From: Eustoma russellianum
Taxonomy: Eukaryota; Streptophyta; Magnoliopsida; Gentianales; Gentianaceae
Direction: 5' to 3'
Assembly: GCA_036186865.1 (NCBI GenBank)
Contig: AP025074.1
Location: 13,130,758 to 13,194,757 of the forward strand
Length of the DNA: 64,000 nt
The notes under the pieces: model-generated
Seen by the model: the letters and a program-made list of their open reading frames with translations, nothing else
What the model was told of the DNA's origin: nothing
The model's database searches: none
Part shown: positions 10,776-22,545 of the stretch, one piece after another
Layout of the letters: every line of letters begins with the position of its first letter
Position numbering within the stretch: position 1 is the first letter of the stretch
Program-made: the position numbers and the translations under genes

Positions 10776-11371
10776 TAATACTCAAACATAGCTCTGCCTA
10801 TCATATACATAAGCATACATGAGTTTTAATATGTGCGTCATTTCAATGGTTAAGTTGTTTGAACATGTTTGGTATGGACATATAGTACGTTGTGTATCCT
10901 TATGTTAAACATATGTATGACTTTTGTATCATTTGTAGTTCATGAATTCAGTTAGTCGTTAACAGTATTCGTTACATATACTCTCTCTCTATATATTTTT
11001 TGTACTAACTTATCTTATTGTTGTATAAGTGTCATTATATAAATTATGCCAAAGGAAATGCATAAATGCCTAGATTTTACTGTAATGCATATATATAATT
11101 TATTTGGATGTTCAAATACGATATATTTATTTCTGTTTGTTCTTTTTATATGTCATGTTAAGTTGTTTACATTTTAACCTATTTCTGTGATGTCTTGCAA
11201 TCCTATGTCGTTCTTAGCTCGTAATTAGCATGTTTTACTACAATGTGTAGGTTAATGATTTGTTTTAAAACTTGTAAATGTCTGCCTATATCGTAACCCA
11301 TGTCTTGTATGAAAGTATTTGTGTTACTGTATTCTTGGTAATTATGTTGTTTGTTGTCATTATATATATTA
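10776..11371. other. AT-rich sequence, no gene
   Basis: A T-rich stretch interrupts the Gypsy pol and is itself interrupted by solo LTR C. Its continuation is at 14753 onward. No coding domain, tRNA or recognisable element end is seen. Confidence 0.5.
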
Positions 11372-12344
11372 TGTAGCGCCCCGCCCGAAACCAGAGTTCC
11401 GGTTCAGTGCACCCGCCATACTCTACTCCATAGAGTACAAGGTGTCGATACCATACATGTGCATGTCAACATGAATTGTAATCGATATAGCGGAAGCAAC
11501 TTGTAATAAGCTCACGACACACATAATATTATTACAAACCGTTCAAATCCACACAACCACAAATACAGCTTCTCACGATAACTTTATTACATCACCATAA
11601 AATAAAGCTCACACAACAGGTACATAGCGTCAGCCTACATCTTCGCTCACGGATACTCTATCTGGGGTTCCTCCTCAATGAACACGGCATCAGGGTCCCT
11701 GTTCTCTGAAATGTTAAGATGCAAGTATGAGCGATAACCACCGTCTTTTAATCGCTCAGCAAGTATTCTTTATAGATACTTCATGTGGATCATACATGGA
11801 AAGGCAAGCAGTAATAAAGTAACAATGTAATTACATCTCCATTTATAAATGACAGCATTATATATAAGGATAAAACAGAACATAAGATTTTACCTCATAC
11901 CTGAGAGGTCATATCATTCTTCCTCAGCATATTCTTAGTCTACCTTCAGTACTTGATTACTAATCCATATTATGCTAAGGTCATAACTTGCATTCATCAC
12001 ATCTACGTGTATGATCTTCCTTAATCGTCTTAAGGCATAATGTTCGTACAAATATTTTAATCCTCACACAAGGGACATGATCATGACGTGATGCATCAAA
12101 CATAGCTTTTCATAAAATGACTTTTCGTAAACATGACTTTTCATAACATGACATGATTTTCATAACTTGCATAACAGAACATTTTCATGACATGAAGACA
12201 TAACATTTTTATCGTTGGCTATAGCACTTTTCATAAGAATAATAACGCACGACATACCGAATGATTTCCCATCTAGTACATGTACAACATAACATATGAA
12301 CATCGGTACATGTGCTAACGGTGACGCATTATGACTGAGATCCC

Positions 12345-12424
12345 GTGTCCCAGACCCGGTGTTACACCCAGCCATAACGTAAACATGGGCCCCTGACATC
12401 TACCACTCCGGTCCCGATGTCAGG
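12345..12424 (-). other. Hairpins in LTR C
   Basis: CCTGACATC (12392-12400) and GATGTCAGG (12416-12424) form a perfect 9-bp stem with a 15-base loop. A neighbouring GTGT/ACAC pair (12345-12348, 12364-12367) encloses another 15-base loop. Both loops carry CCGGT at loop positions 8-12, so the second is probably a decayed copy of the same unit. A CGTGATGCAT box is at 12087-12096. Confidence 0.55.
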
Positions 12425-13018
12425 ACAGCGCTACAACATAACATAACATAACATGGTCATAACATAACATGGGTCATTGGAATCATTCGTCTCGTGTTTA
12501 TTATTCCTATGCATATGAACTTTAAAACATGTGATTCAAAAACATAACTTTTCAAACTTTGATTTCATGCAACATGAGACTCGGTCAATTGAAGGTACTT
12601 TGGTCATTCTACATTTTATAAAATCATCACTTACTTAATTTCCTTCTACGTATCACGACTTAAAGAAAATACCATTTTAACCTCCAACTAAATACCATTC
12701 GGCTATCACACTAAAACAACCCTCTTTTTCCATTCTTATCATACAATAATTTTGTAACTTATGTCCCATACATACATTTCATAATTCATAACTTAAATGC
12801 CTACATCATGAAAATTTCTAATTTCTTTACATTTCATCTAAGATTTCATGACTTACATTTTATCATAACCTATCTATGTTAGTATATATATAACGTGTAA
12901 CATATCATGTACGTACATTGTAAAAGTTAGTAGTCTTATACTTACGCCCACATAAATGTGAACTATTTATGTTTCTTACTTTTCATAACATAATACATAA
13001 ATTACATACTTAGCCTAC

Positions 13019-13370
13019 TTTCATATCTTAACATATTTATCATATACACATCTATACTTACAAAAATATGATGAAATTATCTTTGTCACTAAGGCCTAGA
13101 GGCCGAAACTATATGTACATAGTGTATACATATATAAGTCATTTTGTGATATATTATGTAATATCCAAAACTTATTCATTTTCATATCTTAACATATTCA
13201 TCATATATACATATATACTTATAAAAATATGATGAAATATATTGAAATCACTTGTTGTCAATTAAGGCCTAGTGGCCGAATGTGTATATATATGGTATAT
13301 ATATATATATAAATCATTTTATGATATATTGTATAACATCCAAAACTTATTCATTTTTACATCTTAACAT
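13019..13370. repeat. Tandem duplication of about 165 bp in LTR C
   Basis: TTTCATATCTTAACATATT starts two consecutive units near 13019 and 13182, and a partial third starts near 13350. Each full unit includes AAAATATGATGAAAT and a palindromic GGCCTAG(A/T)GGCCGAA core, followed by TATA-rich sequence. Confidence 0.75.
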
Positions 13371-14752
13371 ATATGTTATACATACATGTATACATGAATC
13401 ATGTAACAACATATTTTAACCTTAAATGGTCTTGAAGCCAATTTTCACATATTGTATATACATATATATAATTTCCGTGTATACATATCTATATATATAT
13501 ATACCTAAAATCATTGAGATACATGTATGTATGTGTGTGTATAAGCCGTGTGTATATATATGTCTATACATATATAACTATGCATATATACATACATCTA
13601 TAACTACTTATACATATACCTATATATGGAGATCCGTATACATGTAGATTCATACACTTATACATATATATAACAACATACATATTTTATAATGTATATA
13701 TACATGCGTGTATATACATAAGGCATATACATGTATATAGCGTATGTATATATGTGTATATAAGTATAAGCTTATTACTCAACATAGATCTATAATTTCT
13801 TGAGAAGAAATCTTTAACATACTATATGATGATCCAACTTTGATATGAACATAAATATTAAATTTGAAATCCATGAAGGATCTAGGAAGAGTACTTGCCT
13901 TGGTTCACCTTTCATACACTTAGAAGATGTTTCCTTCACTTGGTTTGGAAGAGAGTTCTTCTTCCTTCCTCTTAGGTATACATGGTTTTTAGGGTTTAAA
14001 AGGAGGGTTAGTGAGCAACTTATGAAACTAAGTATATAGAAGAATCAAACTTAAACTTAAAGTTCTTACCTTGATTGCTTTTGATTCTAGATGCTACAAT
14101 CTTCTTGAATCTTTCTTGGTTGATTGAGTGTTCATGATACTTGATTTGAGTGATGTTGGTATGAAGAAAGGAGAAGAAAATCTTTTCCTTGTTGGGATAG
14201 TAACTTTCGGCCAAGAGGGGTGCAAGGAGGGAGTTGGAATGTTTTTTGGGTTTTCTTGAAGATAGGATGAAATTGTTTGGTTGAAGATGTATTATTTGAG
14301 GGGTTGAAGAAGAAATAAAAATTCCTTCTTTACTATAGGTGGGGGGCGGCCAAGCATGTAAAGGAATGGGGTGGGAGACAACCTTTAGACAAGTATGGGT
14401 GTAATGAATGGGTTTTATGACAAGATTCCTAAGCATGCTATTTTTTTTATGCTAAATGTTTAAAGTGTGAGACAAGTTGTCTTCACCTTCTTTTTTATTT
14501 TTCTTTTCTTTTTCTTTCATGTATGTATTTTATTTTCTTTTATTTAAGGTAGTATAATATTGTTGTGTCATGTATTTCTTTTTGATTTAATTTATACTAA
14601 TAGTTTAAGTTGTTACTAACTAAGTTAATTTGAGCTTTTATTGTGTGGATTCAAACATTTATGATATATTTACTAATGAATCGTACACCTATGAGATTAT
14701 GTTTACGGTATTGGAGGTTGATACTACATAACGAATTTTCCGGGCTGTAACA

Positions 14753-16293
14753 TATTATGATGTTTATCATTTTTTTTGTATTAGTTATGTCATGGTGTCA
14801 TTGATATATTTGTGTGTATACCCGTGAGTATTTACTTAGCATCATTTAATTGCTTATGTTTCGTGTATCTATTTGTATGTTTTTTTTGGATCCACTTATT
14901 TACGTTATACCATTAATGTGGCAACAAATTGTGAGTAGCCATATGATTCTTTATTGTTGTAAGAGATTGAATTTTTTTTTTAATTTCTGTGGGTCAGTAA
15001 CCCATGAAGTGTATCAACAGCATAACGTTTATAAATCCTTCAGTTGGTTATTCTCTTTTTTTTGTAGTGGTTATTTAACAAATATAATTCTGACTTATCG
15101 TATTTCTTTTATATGTTCAATACTTCTATGTTGTTACCGTATTCTATATACAGTGTGAGCTTTTATTTATTACTTCGTTTTTTTTGTGTTGGTCGCTTTG
15201 TATGTGTAGGTATAGTGTATATGAGGTCTTTCGCACTTATACTGTTTGTGTTTGGTGTGATGATAACATTTATACTGCTTAATAAGTTGGTTGGTTCAAT
15301 ACCGATCACAGAGTCATATTGCTGTAAGGGTGTACACATTTTAGTAGTTAGTATGTCTTGTGCATATTATTTTATTTTTTTGTTAGCACGTTACAACACA
15401 CTGGTAAGTGTTTTTTTTTGGTTTATTAATTTTTTTTTTGCACTTTTGTGGTGTTTATTGTTTATGTCATACTTGAATTAGTAAATTTTATCAGGCATGG
15501 AGTGGTGGTATGTGATGACGTGGCAAGCTAGTGGTTTTGCAGCCGTGACTGCGATTTTACTATTAACGACCTAAGTTATTTTGGTAATAGGTTATGGTAG
15601 GTTATGTATTTGCTTGTGTTGTGTATGAGTATGGCGTGCCTTATGTTATGTTTCTCCACTTGATTTTTTTTGTGGTATATCTATCTAATTTGCTGATTTA
15701 TGTGCTGCACATTCATAGCTCATTATGTTATGTAATATCTTTTTTTTGGTACGGTGTTATGTTTCTTTGTGTAGTTGTGTTGGATTTTCTATGGTTGGTG
15801 TTCTAGTATGTGTTTGATATATGGAAACATGTAGTTAAGGTATGTTGTATTGATCTGTGTGTGTATACATAGTTAATTAGCTAAATTGTGTATTATGGTC
15901 TTGTGTTTACGTTTGTTTGTTTGTTTTTTTGGCTCCGCGAAATTTTTTGTTTTTGCGGAGATCACCGGTCCATTCGAACTTTGCTTTCATCTGCATTGTC
16001 TGTTCAGGACACCAGTATCGACGAGAATCCTTCAACAGTTTTCCTGTAGCAGCTAGCCAAACCAGGACAATTTCTTACTTCAGTCACATTGGTCAGTCAG
16101 GGCTACTCAGCGATAGTTCCGCTGCGCAACTCTGATCATTTATCTCTGATTACATCCTCTGTACTGATGATGAGCCATTGATACCTGGTCGTCGACAGTT
16201 GGACTCTGCCACTATGTCGCCAGCCTCCCTGATGCCCGCATCAATCATCACGTGGATCTGGATACTGATCCTTGCTTCCCTTTATGTTGTAAC
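14753..16293. other. T-rich non-coding sequence of unknown origin
   Basis: This continues the sequence interrupted by solo LTR C. The long hydrophobic open frames (15113-15481 and neighbours) reflect T-richness. They have no domain signature. A stem CTCCGC/GCGGAG with a T-rich loop lies at 15935-15961. From about 15960 to 16290 composition becomes balanced, but the translation is not recognised. The junction with the Sirevirus pol end is near 16294. Confidence 0.4.
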
Positions 16294-16438
16294 TGATTCT
16301 GATTGTATTAAAAAAGGATTGGTATGCATTGAATTTGTTCCAACAAATGACCAACTAGCGGATATCTTTACCAAGTCACTCCCTACCGATATCTTTGAAT
16401 CAATTAGAACAAGACTAGGAATGATAAACAATGCTTAA
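16294..16438 (+). pseudogene. Copia pol C-terminal end (RNase H tail)
   Basis: The frame reads CIKKGLVCIEFVPTNDQ, then LADIFTKSL and RTRLGM, ending at a TAA. This is the conserved C-terminus of Copia pol (xADIFTKxL...LG). Everything upstream in pol is missing, so it is a fragment. Confidence 0.8.
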
Positions 16439-16477
16439 AAAGTAAGAAAATCAAATTTCAGAAAAACAGGTACATTG

Positions 16478-16545
16478 ATCGATTGATGTACCTATTTGAG
16501 AGATCGATGTATACATCGATCTCTACTTCGATCGATCGATGTAGA
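16478..16545 (+). repeat. ATCGATCGAT palindrome cluster between pol and extra ORF
   Basis: Several overlapping copies of ATCGATCGAT/GATCGATGT occur in about 70 bp. The same palindrome recurs in this element's LTR (18789-18986, 23096-23182), in the other Sirevirus LTRs and in Gypsy LTR A. Confidence 0.7.
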
Positions 16546-16788
16546 TGATTTTAGAACCTCTGCAGTCAACTAAAAACGCAAAATTCTTCCCTCTCTTCAC
16601 CAAAATCACATTCTCAACCCTAAGAAACCTGCTCTGGCGATTTTTCTCATCAAATCTGACTCCTCCCTTGTTTTCTTTCGAAATTCTTCAAATTCCCCAT
16701 CAAAAATTCCATCTTTGACAACTCTACTACATTATCTTCCTTCCTTCAATTAGTTCCCATCTTCAAACCATAGACTTCAAATCCAAAA

Positions 16789-18141
16789 ATGCCTAGATCA
16801 AGGTTCACATCTAAAAAGGCTAGAGCATCTAAACCTGAAGAAGAAGGATCAAGCCATGTCCAACAAGGGCATTCTTCTAGGTCTCAAGCCCCAACACAAC
16901 CTAGGAGTGGAGGAACTAGGCCTAGACATGTGGATTTCAGTCAAGCTGATGAACTGAGCCAAATTAGGAGCAACCTCACCTATCAAAATTTTCCTTGGAT
17001 AAAGAGAAATATCAAAGGAGTTATGGATGAGCCCTTTGGAACAAGTAATTTTGCTTACATAACTCTTAAAGCTCAAGAATTGTTCATAGAATGGGAAAAT
17101 TCTAAAAGAGCCACTATTCTATTGAAACTATTACAATTAGAGGACATTGCCTCTAACAATGAGCTAGGTCCAATCATTGATTGGATAGATGCTCAACATT
17201 GGAGAAATCTTTGGATTGGAAGTGACATGAAGAAAATGTCTAAGAGGTATACTAGACTCTTCTATGCAAATTTGTGGATTGAGTATTTGAATGGTTTTCC
17301 TTACTCCTTGAATAGTATAATTGATGGTCAACATGTTCAATGGACGTGTAAAACAATTTGTGAATGCATTGGAGTTCCAGATGAAGGTTTAGAATCGTTT
17401 GAAGTGTGGCATTGGGATGAGTACAAATGGCAAGTGAGTGAAGAGCATGTTAAGAGCTTTCTAGGTTTCTATCCTACCAAAAATACTAATGACATGTCAC
17501 TATATATAGGGTGTTAACTGCCATTGTCACTTTCTGTATTAATGGAAGATTGGCAAAACTCCCTAGCAACCTTGATTTCTATATTGCCTATAGAATGGCC
17601 AATAGGAAGAAATTAAACTTTGGAGAGATCATCATAGCAAATGTTATAGAGGCAACTATGAAAAAAATCAAAAGCCCTTCCATATGCAAACCTTATCTAC
17701 TATATGCTCAGAAAGTCGGGTATTGAGCTTGATGATTCGGAGGTTGAGAAAATTTCTGTTAAGGACTATTACGACAAAATCAACATTCAACAAATCAACA
17801 AATCAAGAAAAAAAGCCCGAAGAGGAGTGGAACAAGAAATGGAAGAAGGAGATGAAAGGGAAGATGTGGCTCAGCCACCTGCAGCCGATGAGGAAACAGT
17901 CCCGAGGGATACATAGCTACCTATTCGTGAATCTGAAGAAGGAACAAGAAGAGGGCCTAGCACAAGCATTCCAAAACTACAACAACAAGTTATAGAGCTT
18001 CAGCACGAAATGGGAACCTTGAAAAACAAATTTGCAAGGTTCAAAGCCAAGATGAAGGCATGCATCCCAGACCTAGCTTACTCATCGGACGAGGACCAGG
18101 ACTATCATTCCTTCATCCCCCTTGTCCCGTATTACTTCTAG
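16789..18141 (+). pseudogene. Extra ORF downstream of Sirevirus pol (plant transposon protein-like)
   Basis: The ATG at 16789 opens 242 codons, broken by a frameshift near 17505 in a TATATATAG run. Reading continues in another frame to about 17710, a second frameshift follows, then an in-frame TAG at 17914-17916 and a final TAG at 18139-18141. The N-terminus is basic and Ser/Gln-rich. The middle (RLFYANLWIEYLNG, GVPDEGLESFEVW, LDFYIAYRMANRKKLNFGEII) resembles the uncharacterised 'putative plant transposon protein' family. The C-terminus is a charged linker, a short predicted coiled coil (LQQQVIELQHEMGTLKNKF) and an acidic tail. No signal peptide or membrane segment is obvious, so the env-like label sometimes used for this position is not supported. 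Function is unknown. Confidence 0.6.
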
Positions 18142-18238
18142 CATAGAATAACTATTATTCCTCTTGTTGCTTAAATCTATTCTGTTTTATGATTATCGTA
18201 TCTACTACCTCTTTCATTTAATGGCTTTTGATAATTTC

Positions 18239-18683
18239 AAAAAGGGGGAGAAGTATTTTGAGTACTTTTGAGTATTTTGGTGTATTTTGCTTGATATTCT
18301 TTGAGTAATTTGGTGATATGCTTTGATTGGTATGCTTGATTACTTGAGAAGTACATTAAGATAAATTGGTATAATTTGCTTGCTTGATATAAAACATGAT
18401 TGAGTGATACATTGTATGTTATGAAATGATGCACATTGGTACTTGTATGTCACTTGGCACATAAGCATATTGGTACTTAATTTTGATGTATAATTGGTTG
18501 AGGGGGAGTCTTTGGACATAATCGCTTAGTTCATAATGTGAGGGGGAGTATAAAATACATGGACAAAGGGGGAGATTGAAATTCCAAGTTTCTTAAACTT
18601 TTTTGGTAGCTTAAACATATTTTCATATATATACAAAAACATCTTTTAAATCTTGGTTTTGAAATCATCAAAAAGGGGGAGAG
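18239..18683 (+). other. Five polypurine tracts before the 3' LTR
   Basis: AGGGGGAG-type tracts occur at 18239-18252, 18500-18510, 18539-18549, 18563-18575 and 18670-18683. The last one abuts the LTR start TGTTGGGATATG. Repeated purine tracts 5' of the 3' LTR are a known Sirevirus feature. Only the last has to prime plus-strand synthesis. Confidence 0.75.
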
Positions 18684-18788
18684 TGTTGGGATATGAAGAG
18701 TTTTGATGAAATTAAAAAATGTTTTGGAAAAGACAAAAAGGAAACTAACACTTGGAATTTGAAGTAAAATAAGAATAACACATTGTGA

Positions 18789-18986
18789 GACATCGATCTC
18801 TAAACTGAGGGACATCGATCGATCGATGTATACATCAGTCTCTTGAAGAAGAGACATCGATCGATGTATGACAGAACAAACCTAGGAACTTTTTATGAGA
18901 CATCGATCTTTAAAGTCATGGACATCGATCGATCGATGTATACATCGATCTCTAGAAGAACAGACATCGATCGATCGATGTATGAA
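18789..18986 (+). repeat. Tandem ~110-bp units with ATCGATCGAT palindromes
   Basis: Two units (about 18789-18870 and 18900-18986) share GACATCGATC, GGACATCGATCGATCGATGT, ATACATC and AGAGACATCGATCGATG blocks. A third unit lies at about 23096-23182 on the far side of the inserted solo LTR. Within each unit CATCGATCGATCGATG is a self-complementary sequence. Confidence 0.8.
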
Positions 18987-19570
18987 AGATCAAATGTTGT
19001 ACCCCAACCGTAGTGTACTTGGAACTATGATGAAATAGCGTAATGAAATGTTAAATCTTCCAAGTACATTTTATTAAGATATATTATTGCTTCTTTAATT
19101 AAATCCCCTTAAAATAGATACTATATAATGAAAGAGGTGAGTGTTATGAAGCAAATGAAATGATCAATTCACCCCTCCAGGGCCTAAGAGATTTCGGCCC
19201 CAAGGCTTAAAAAGGGTCTTAGAAGGTTTTTCAAAATTATAAGAAGGCTAATCTTAAGGGCCTTCTTTAAAGAAGCCCAAATGGAAATTAAGGAGTTTAA
19301 GTAGTGGGGCAATTTTCCCCCACCTCTCACAAAATTTCGGTCCAAGAGGGATCATAATTTTCCTAATTATATTTTAGATCAAGAAAAGGGGAAAATGATT
19401 AATAAAAAGGGGGCAACTACCTACATAGCTTCTCATTAAACCCACTTGGAAAGAGAATTAAGTATGCTATTGGCCCTTTAATGCCCTAACCCGCCGGCCC
19501 CTTCTATGGAATAACCCAAGGAGCCTTTCAAATATTACCATGGTTACTTTATGCTAACCACAAGGTTAAT

Positions 19571-19690
19571 GTAACCCAAGTTAGCCTTAAAGTAAATATA
19601 GTTGGATAAAGTAACCCAAGTTAGCCTTAAAGTAACTATACTTGGATAAAGTAACCCAAGTTAGCATTAAAATAACCTTGATTAGCTAAA
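19571..19690 (+). repeat. Three-copy 40-bp tandem repeat in LTR B
   Basis: GTAACCCAAGTTAGCxTTAA begins at 19571, 19611 and 19651, with exact 40-base spacing. A decayed fourth copy (AGTAACTTGGGTTAA) follows near 19690. Confidence 0.85.
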
Positions 19691-22062
19691 GTAACTTGGG
19701 TTAATTAACTCTAACCATGCTAAGGTGATCTCCTACTTCCCTTTTTTGCTTCCAACGGCTAACACCTTAGCCTAGTAAAGAAAGTTCACTCCAAGATAAC
19801 ATTAGAACTCTCTCTTACTCTCAACCTTCAAGAATCCACAAAGAGCAAGGGACTTCTCTCATCTCCTCAAGGCACATGGCCAAAGTAAGCCAACAAGGTT
19901 TAGGATTCATCCAAGCTCAAGTTGTCCTAGGTAAGTATACCCTCCACTCTTTAAGAGAATTTCTATATTTTCATAGAGTGAAGCTCACATTGCTACTCTT
20001 CTTGCTCAAAAACCGTGACCTCCATGGTCACTAGGTTCAAGCTTTCAAGCTTTTAGGAGGTGTTAGTTGCTCAAGAGGTTTGAGCACCATCCAAGCTCCA
20101 CCTTGGTAAGTCCATATAAGCCTCCATCTAGCTCTACCTTTTTCATGAGATGAAAGCTAATGCTTACTCTTTTTCTTCCTCCAAACCGTGGGGATATGTG
20201 GTGAAGAGGAGGAGGATTTCACTCATTCCATACACCTTCCAAGCTAAGGAAAGGAGTAAGTTTGAAAAAGGCAAGTATACTATAAATGTTCATGACTTGT
20301 GTGTGAAAGTGCATGCTTGAATGTCTAGATGTTACTAAGCTTTAATCTTAGATGTGAAATGTTAGGTTTGATGCATGAAACTTTCGGGTTCTTGAGTAAG
20401 TTGGCTTGCATGTATGAGAATTTCTTCAAAGGTGGAGTCTTTGCTCATTTTAAGCATTTATATGATGTCCATCTAAGGTGAATGTGGCAAAGTTCTCTTC
20501 TTTTCCATGTGTGGGGGACGGTTGAATAAAAATGGGGGATGAATGTGGTTCTTGTGGTATATTGTAATTTGTGGGGTAAAGAATGTGTTCAAGATGCATG
20601 CTTTATGACTTAAGTTTAATATGTTCATTAAGGAAACATGATTTAAGCCCTTGCATGCATATGAAATGGGCTGTTTTGGGGGTATGGTACGTACATCCCA
20701 AACATACCAAGAATAGATTCTAGTAGGAACCAAAAGTGCAAGACCAAGGAGTTTTGTGGAACCTTCAAAACTGTTTTTGAAGTGATGTGTAGATGACCTT
20801 TGGAATGTATTAGTACCTGCAAAATCTCATGCTAAAGGTGTATTCGATGATTAGAAAGGCATTTATGAAAAATAACTCAAGTTGGGACACTTTCAGTAAG
20901 AAAAAGTGACAATAATGGGAATTACTGGAACATGGCAGAATGATGATACATTTTGCAAGCCCTAAAAATAGATCTTAGAAGTATACAATTAAGCTAATTT
21001 TTGGTATGACATTATCCCTATGTATGTGGTAAATATGAGAGTTGGAATTTTGGTAAAATAAGTTGTGGTTTGTCCTTAATGGAATTTTTAGTAAAATTGG
21101 TCAAGCTGAAATTCACTGGACTGCCAGAATTTAAGTGGTGTATTGAATAACCCGAAAATGGACCTTAGAAATGGGCTGATTTTTGGTAGGATGCTAGCCT
21201 TATGTGTTTTTTAAGCTTATGAGTTGGAATTTTCGAAAAAGGACTTATGGTTTGATCATAATAAAATTTGCGGTAAAACTGGTCATTCCAGAAATCAGCA
21301 TGTATCCGTTTTGGGAAAGTGAATAAATGACCCCTTGAATGTTATTATGTTACTCCGAAAATTTTATGACATTTACTTAGGACATTGATGAACACATCCA
21401 TGTAAATTGTTCACCTTGGAATTATTATTTTGTTGGGTAATTTCCAAGGTTAAGTTGGTATCACTAATCTGAAAAACTAAGCAGAATTAAGGACTTGGTT
21501 ATATGGCTTTATTCTTGTGGGCTTAGACTCATTTGTAGGGTTTGGGCTTATGAGCTATAACTTTTGGTATGCCTACAGTATTTTTCAGGTGTTGTCCAAA
21601 TTAAATGAGACCTAATGGGCTTAAAGAAAGGTAAAAGAAAGGACATTGTACTGCTAAAATTCAGCAGTACCTTGTTTAGTAATTAAATAAATTAAGAGTC
21701 TTACATGTCTCGTATCGTTACGAAAATTATATGGCGAATAGAAAAGACACCCTTATGCGTATGTATGACAAGAAATCATGATAATGGGCCTAAAACATGA
21801 GGTTTTGAGGCCGTGTAAACGGAATGATAATTCTGGAAATTTTTCCAGCCTAAAGAATAAGTTTGTACTTGTATGTATGTAACGCATCATGTCATGACTT
21901 GCATGGTATATGTCATACATTGCATCATCGTTATTTACATGATTTATGAGACTGGTTTTATGAGAAAGAATGATGAAAAAGCGTTTTTAAAGAAAAAATT
22001 CTGTTTTTCTAAAAGAACGCTTTCCACCGGTACCGTGTGTTTCTGGCCAGCAGGACCCGCTC

Positions 22063-22253
22063 CAGATCCGGGGTTAATTGATCTGATGATAATAACCGTT
22101 CAGGCCCGGAGAGAATAGACCTGGAAATGACCGTACAGGCCCTGAGAGAATAGACCTGGTGATCATGATTGATGACGTGACCGTTCCGAATCCGGGAATA
22201 ATAGATTCGAAGAGAAGAATATGACCGCCTCAGATCCGGAGAGAATAGATCTG
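22063..22253 (+). other. Five-hairpin array in LTR B
   Basis: Arm pairs are: CAGATC/GATCTG (22063, 22080), CAGGCC/GACCTG (22101, 22118; one mismatch), CAGGCC/GACCTG (22136, 22153), CGAATC/GATTCG (22187, 22204) and CAGATC/GATCTG (22231, 22248). All loops are 11 bases, consensus CGGAGAGAATA. CCGTT/CCGTA/CCGCCT spacers lie between units. The arm substitution CAGATC to CGAATC is accompanied by the matching change in the 3' arm. An ATGCATCACA box follows at 22328-22337. Confidence 0.75.
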
Positions 22254-22424
22254 GACACTCTCTTGTTTTCATTGACGATGATGTTTTGAAAGAAAGAACG
22301 AAAAAACTTATCTTCATTTTTATCATGATGCATCACATGTACATACTCATGCATGTTGCATTTAATGAGTCATCGAATATTTGGTACATGTTACTTAGAC
22401 TAAATTGTTATGACTTGGTAGCTC

Positions 22425-22545
22425 CTAAGTTATGATCTTTTATGAGTTGTGATCTTTTATAAGTTATGATCTTTCATAAGTTATGATCTTTAATAAGTTA
22501 TGAGTTTTGATAAGTTATGATCTTTGATGAGATATGAGCTGATTA
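22425..22545 (+). repeat. Short tandem repeat TAAGTTATGATCTTT
   Basis: About six imperfect copies of a 17-bp unit TAAGTTATGATCTTTNA lie in LTR B just 3' of the hairpin array. Confidence 0.8.

Larger units (their letters stand above)
11372..14752 (-). mobile_element. LTR C: solo LTR (3.4 kb) with TATTA target duplication
   Basis: The plus strand runs from TGTAGCGCCCCGCC (11372) to GGGCTGTAACA (14752). In element sense (minus) it begins TGTTACAGCCCGG and ends CGGGGCGCTACA. TATTA occurs immediately outside both ends (11367-11371 and 14753-14757). No internal region exists, so this is a solo LTR left by LTR-LTR recombination. It contains a hairpin pair (12345-12424), a roughly 165-bp tandem duplication (13019-13370) and TATACA-rich simple sequence (13440-13780). 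Open frames in it are low-complexity artefacts. Confidence 0.88.

Noticed and set aside
13426..13647. 73-codon Tyr/Ile-rich frame
   Set aside because: It encodes TATACA simple repeat in solo LTR C.
15113..15481. 122-codon hydrophobic open frame resembling a membrane protein
   Set aside because: It follows from T-rich composition (many Phe/Leu/Val codons). Neighbouring frames look the same and there is no domain signature.
16300..18141. Viral envelope gene in the Sirevirus
   Set aside because: There is no signal peptide, membrane segment or Cys pattern, and position alone does not support an envelope function.
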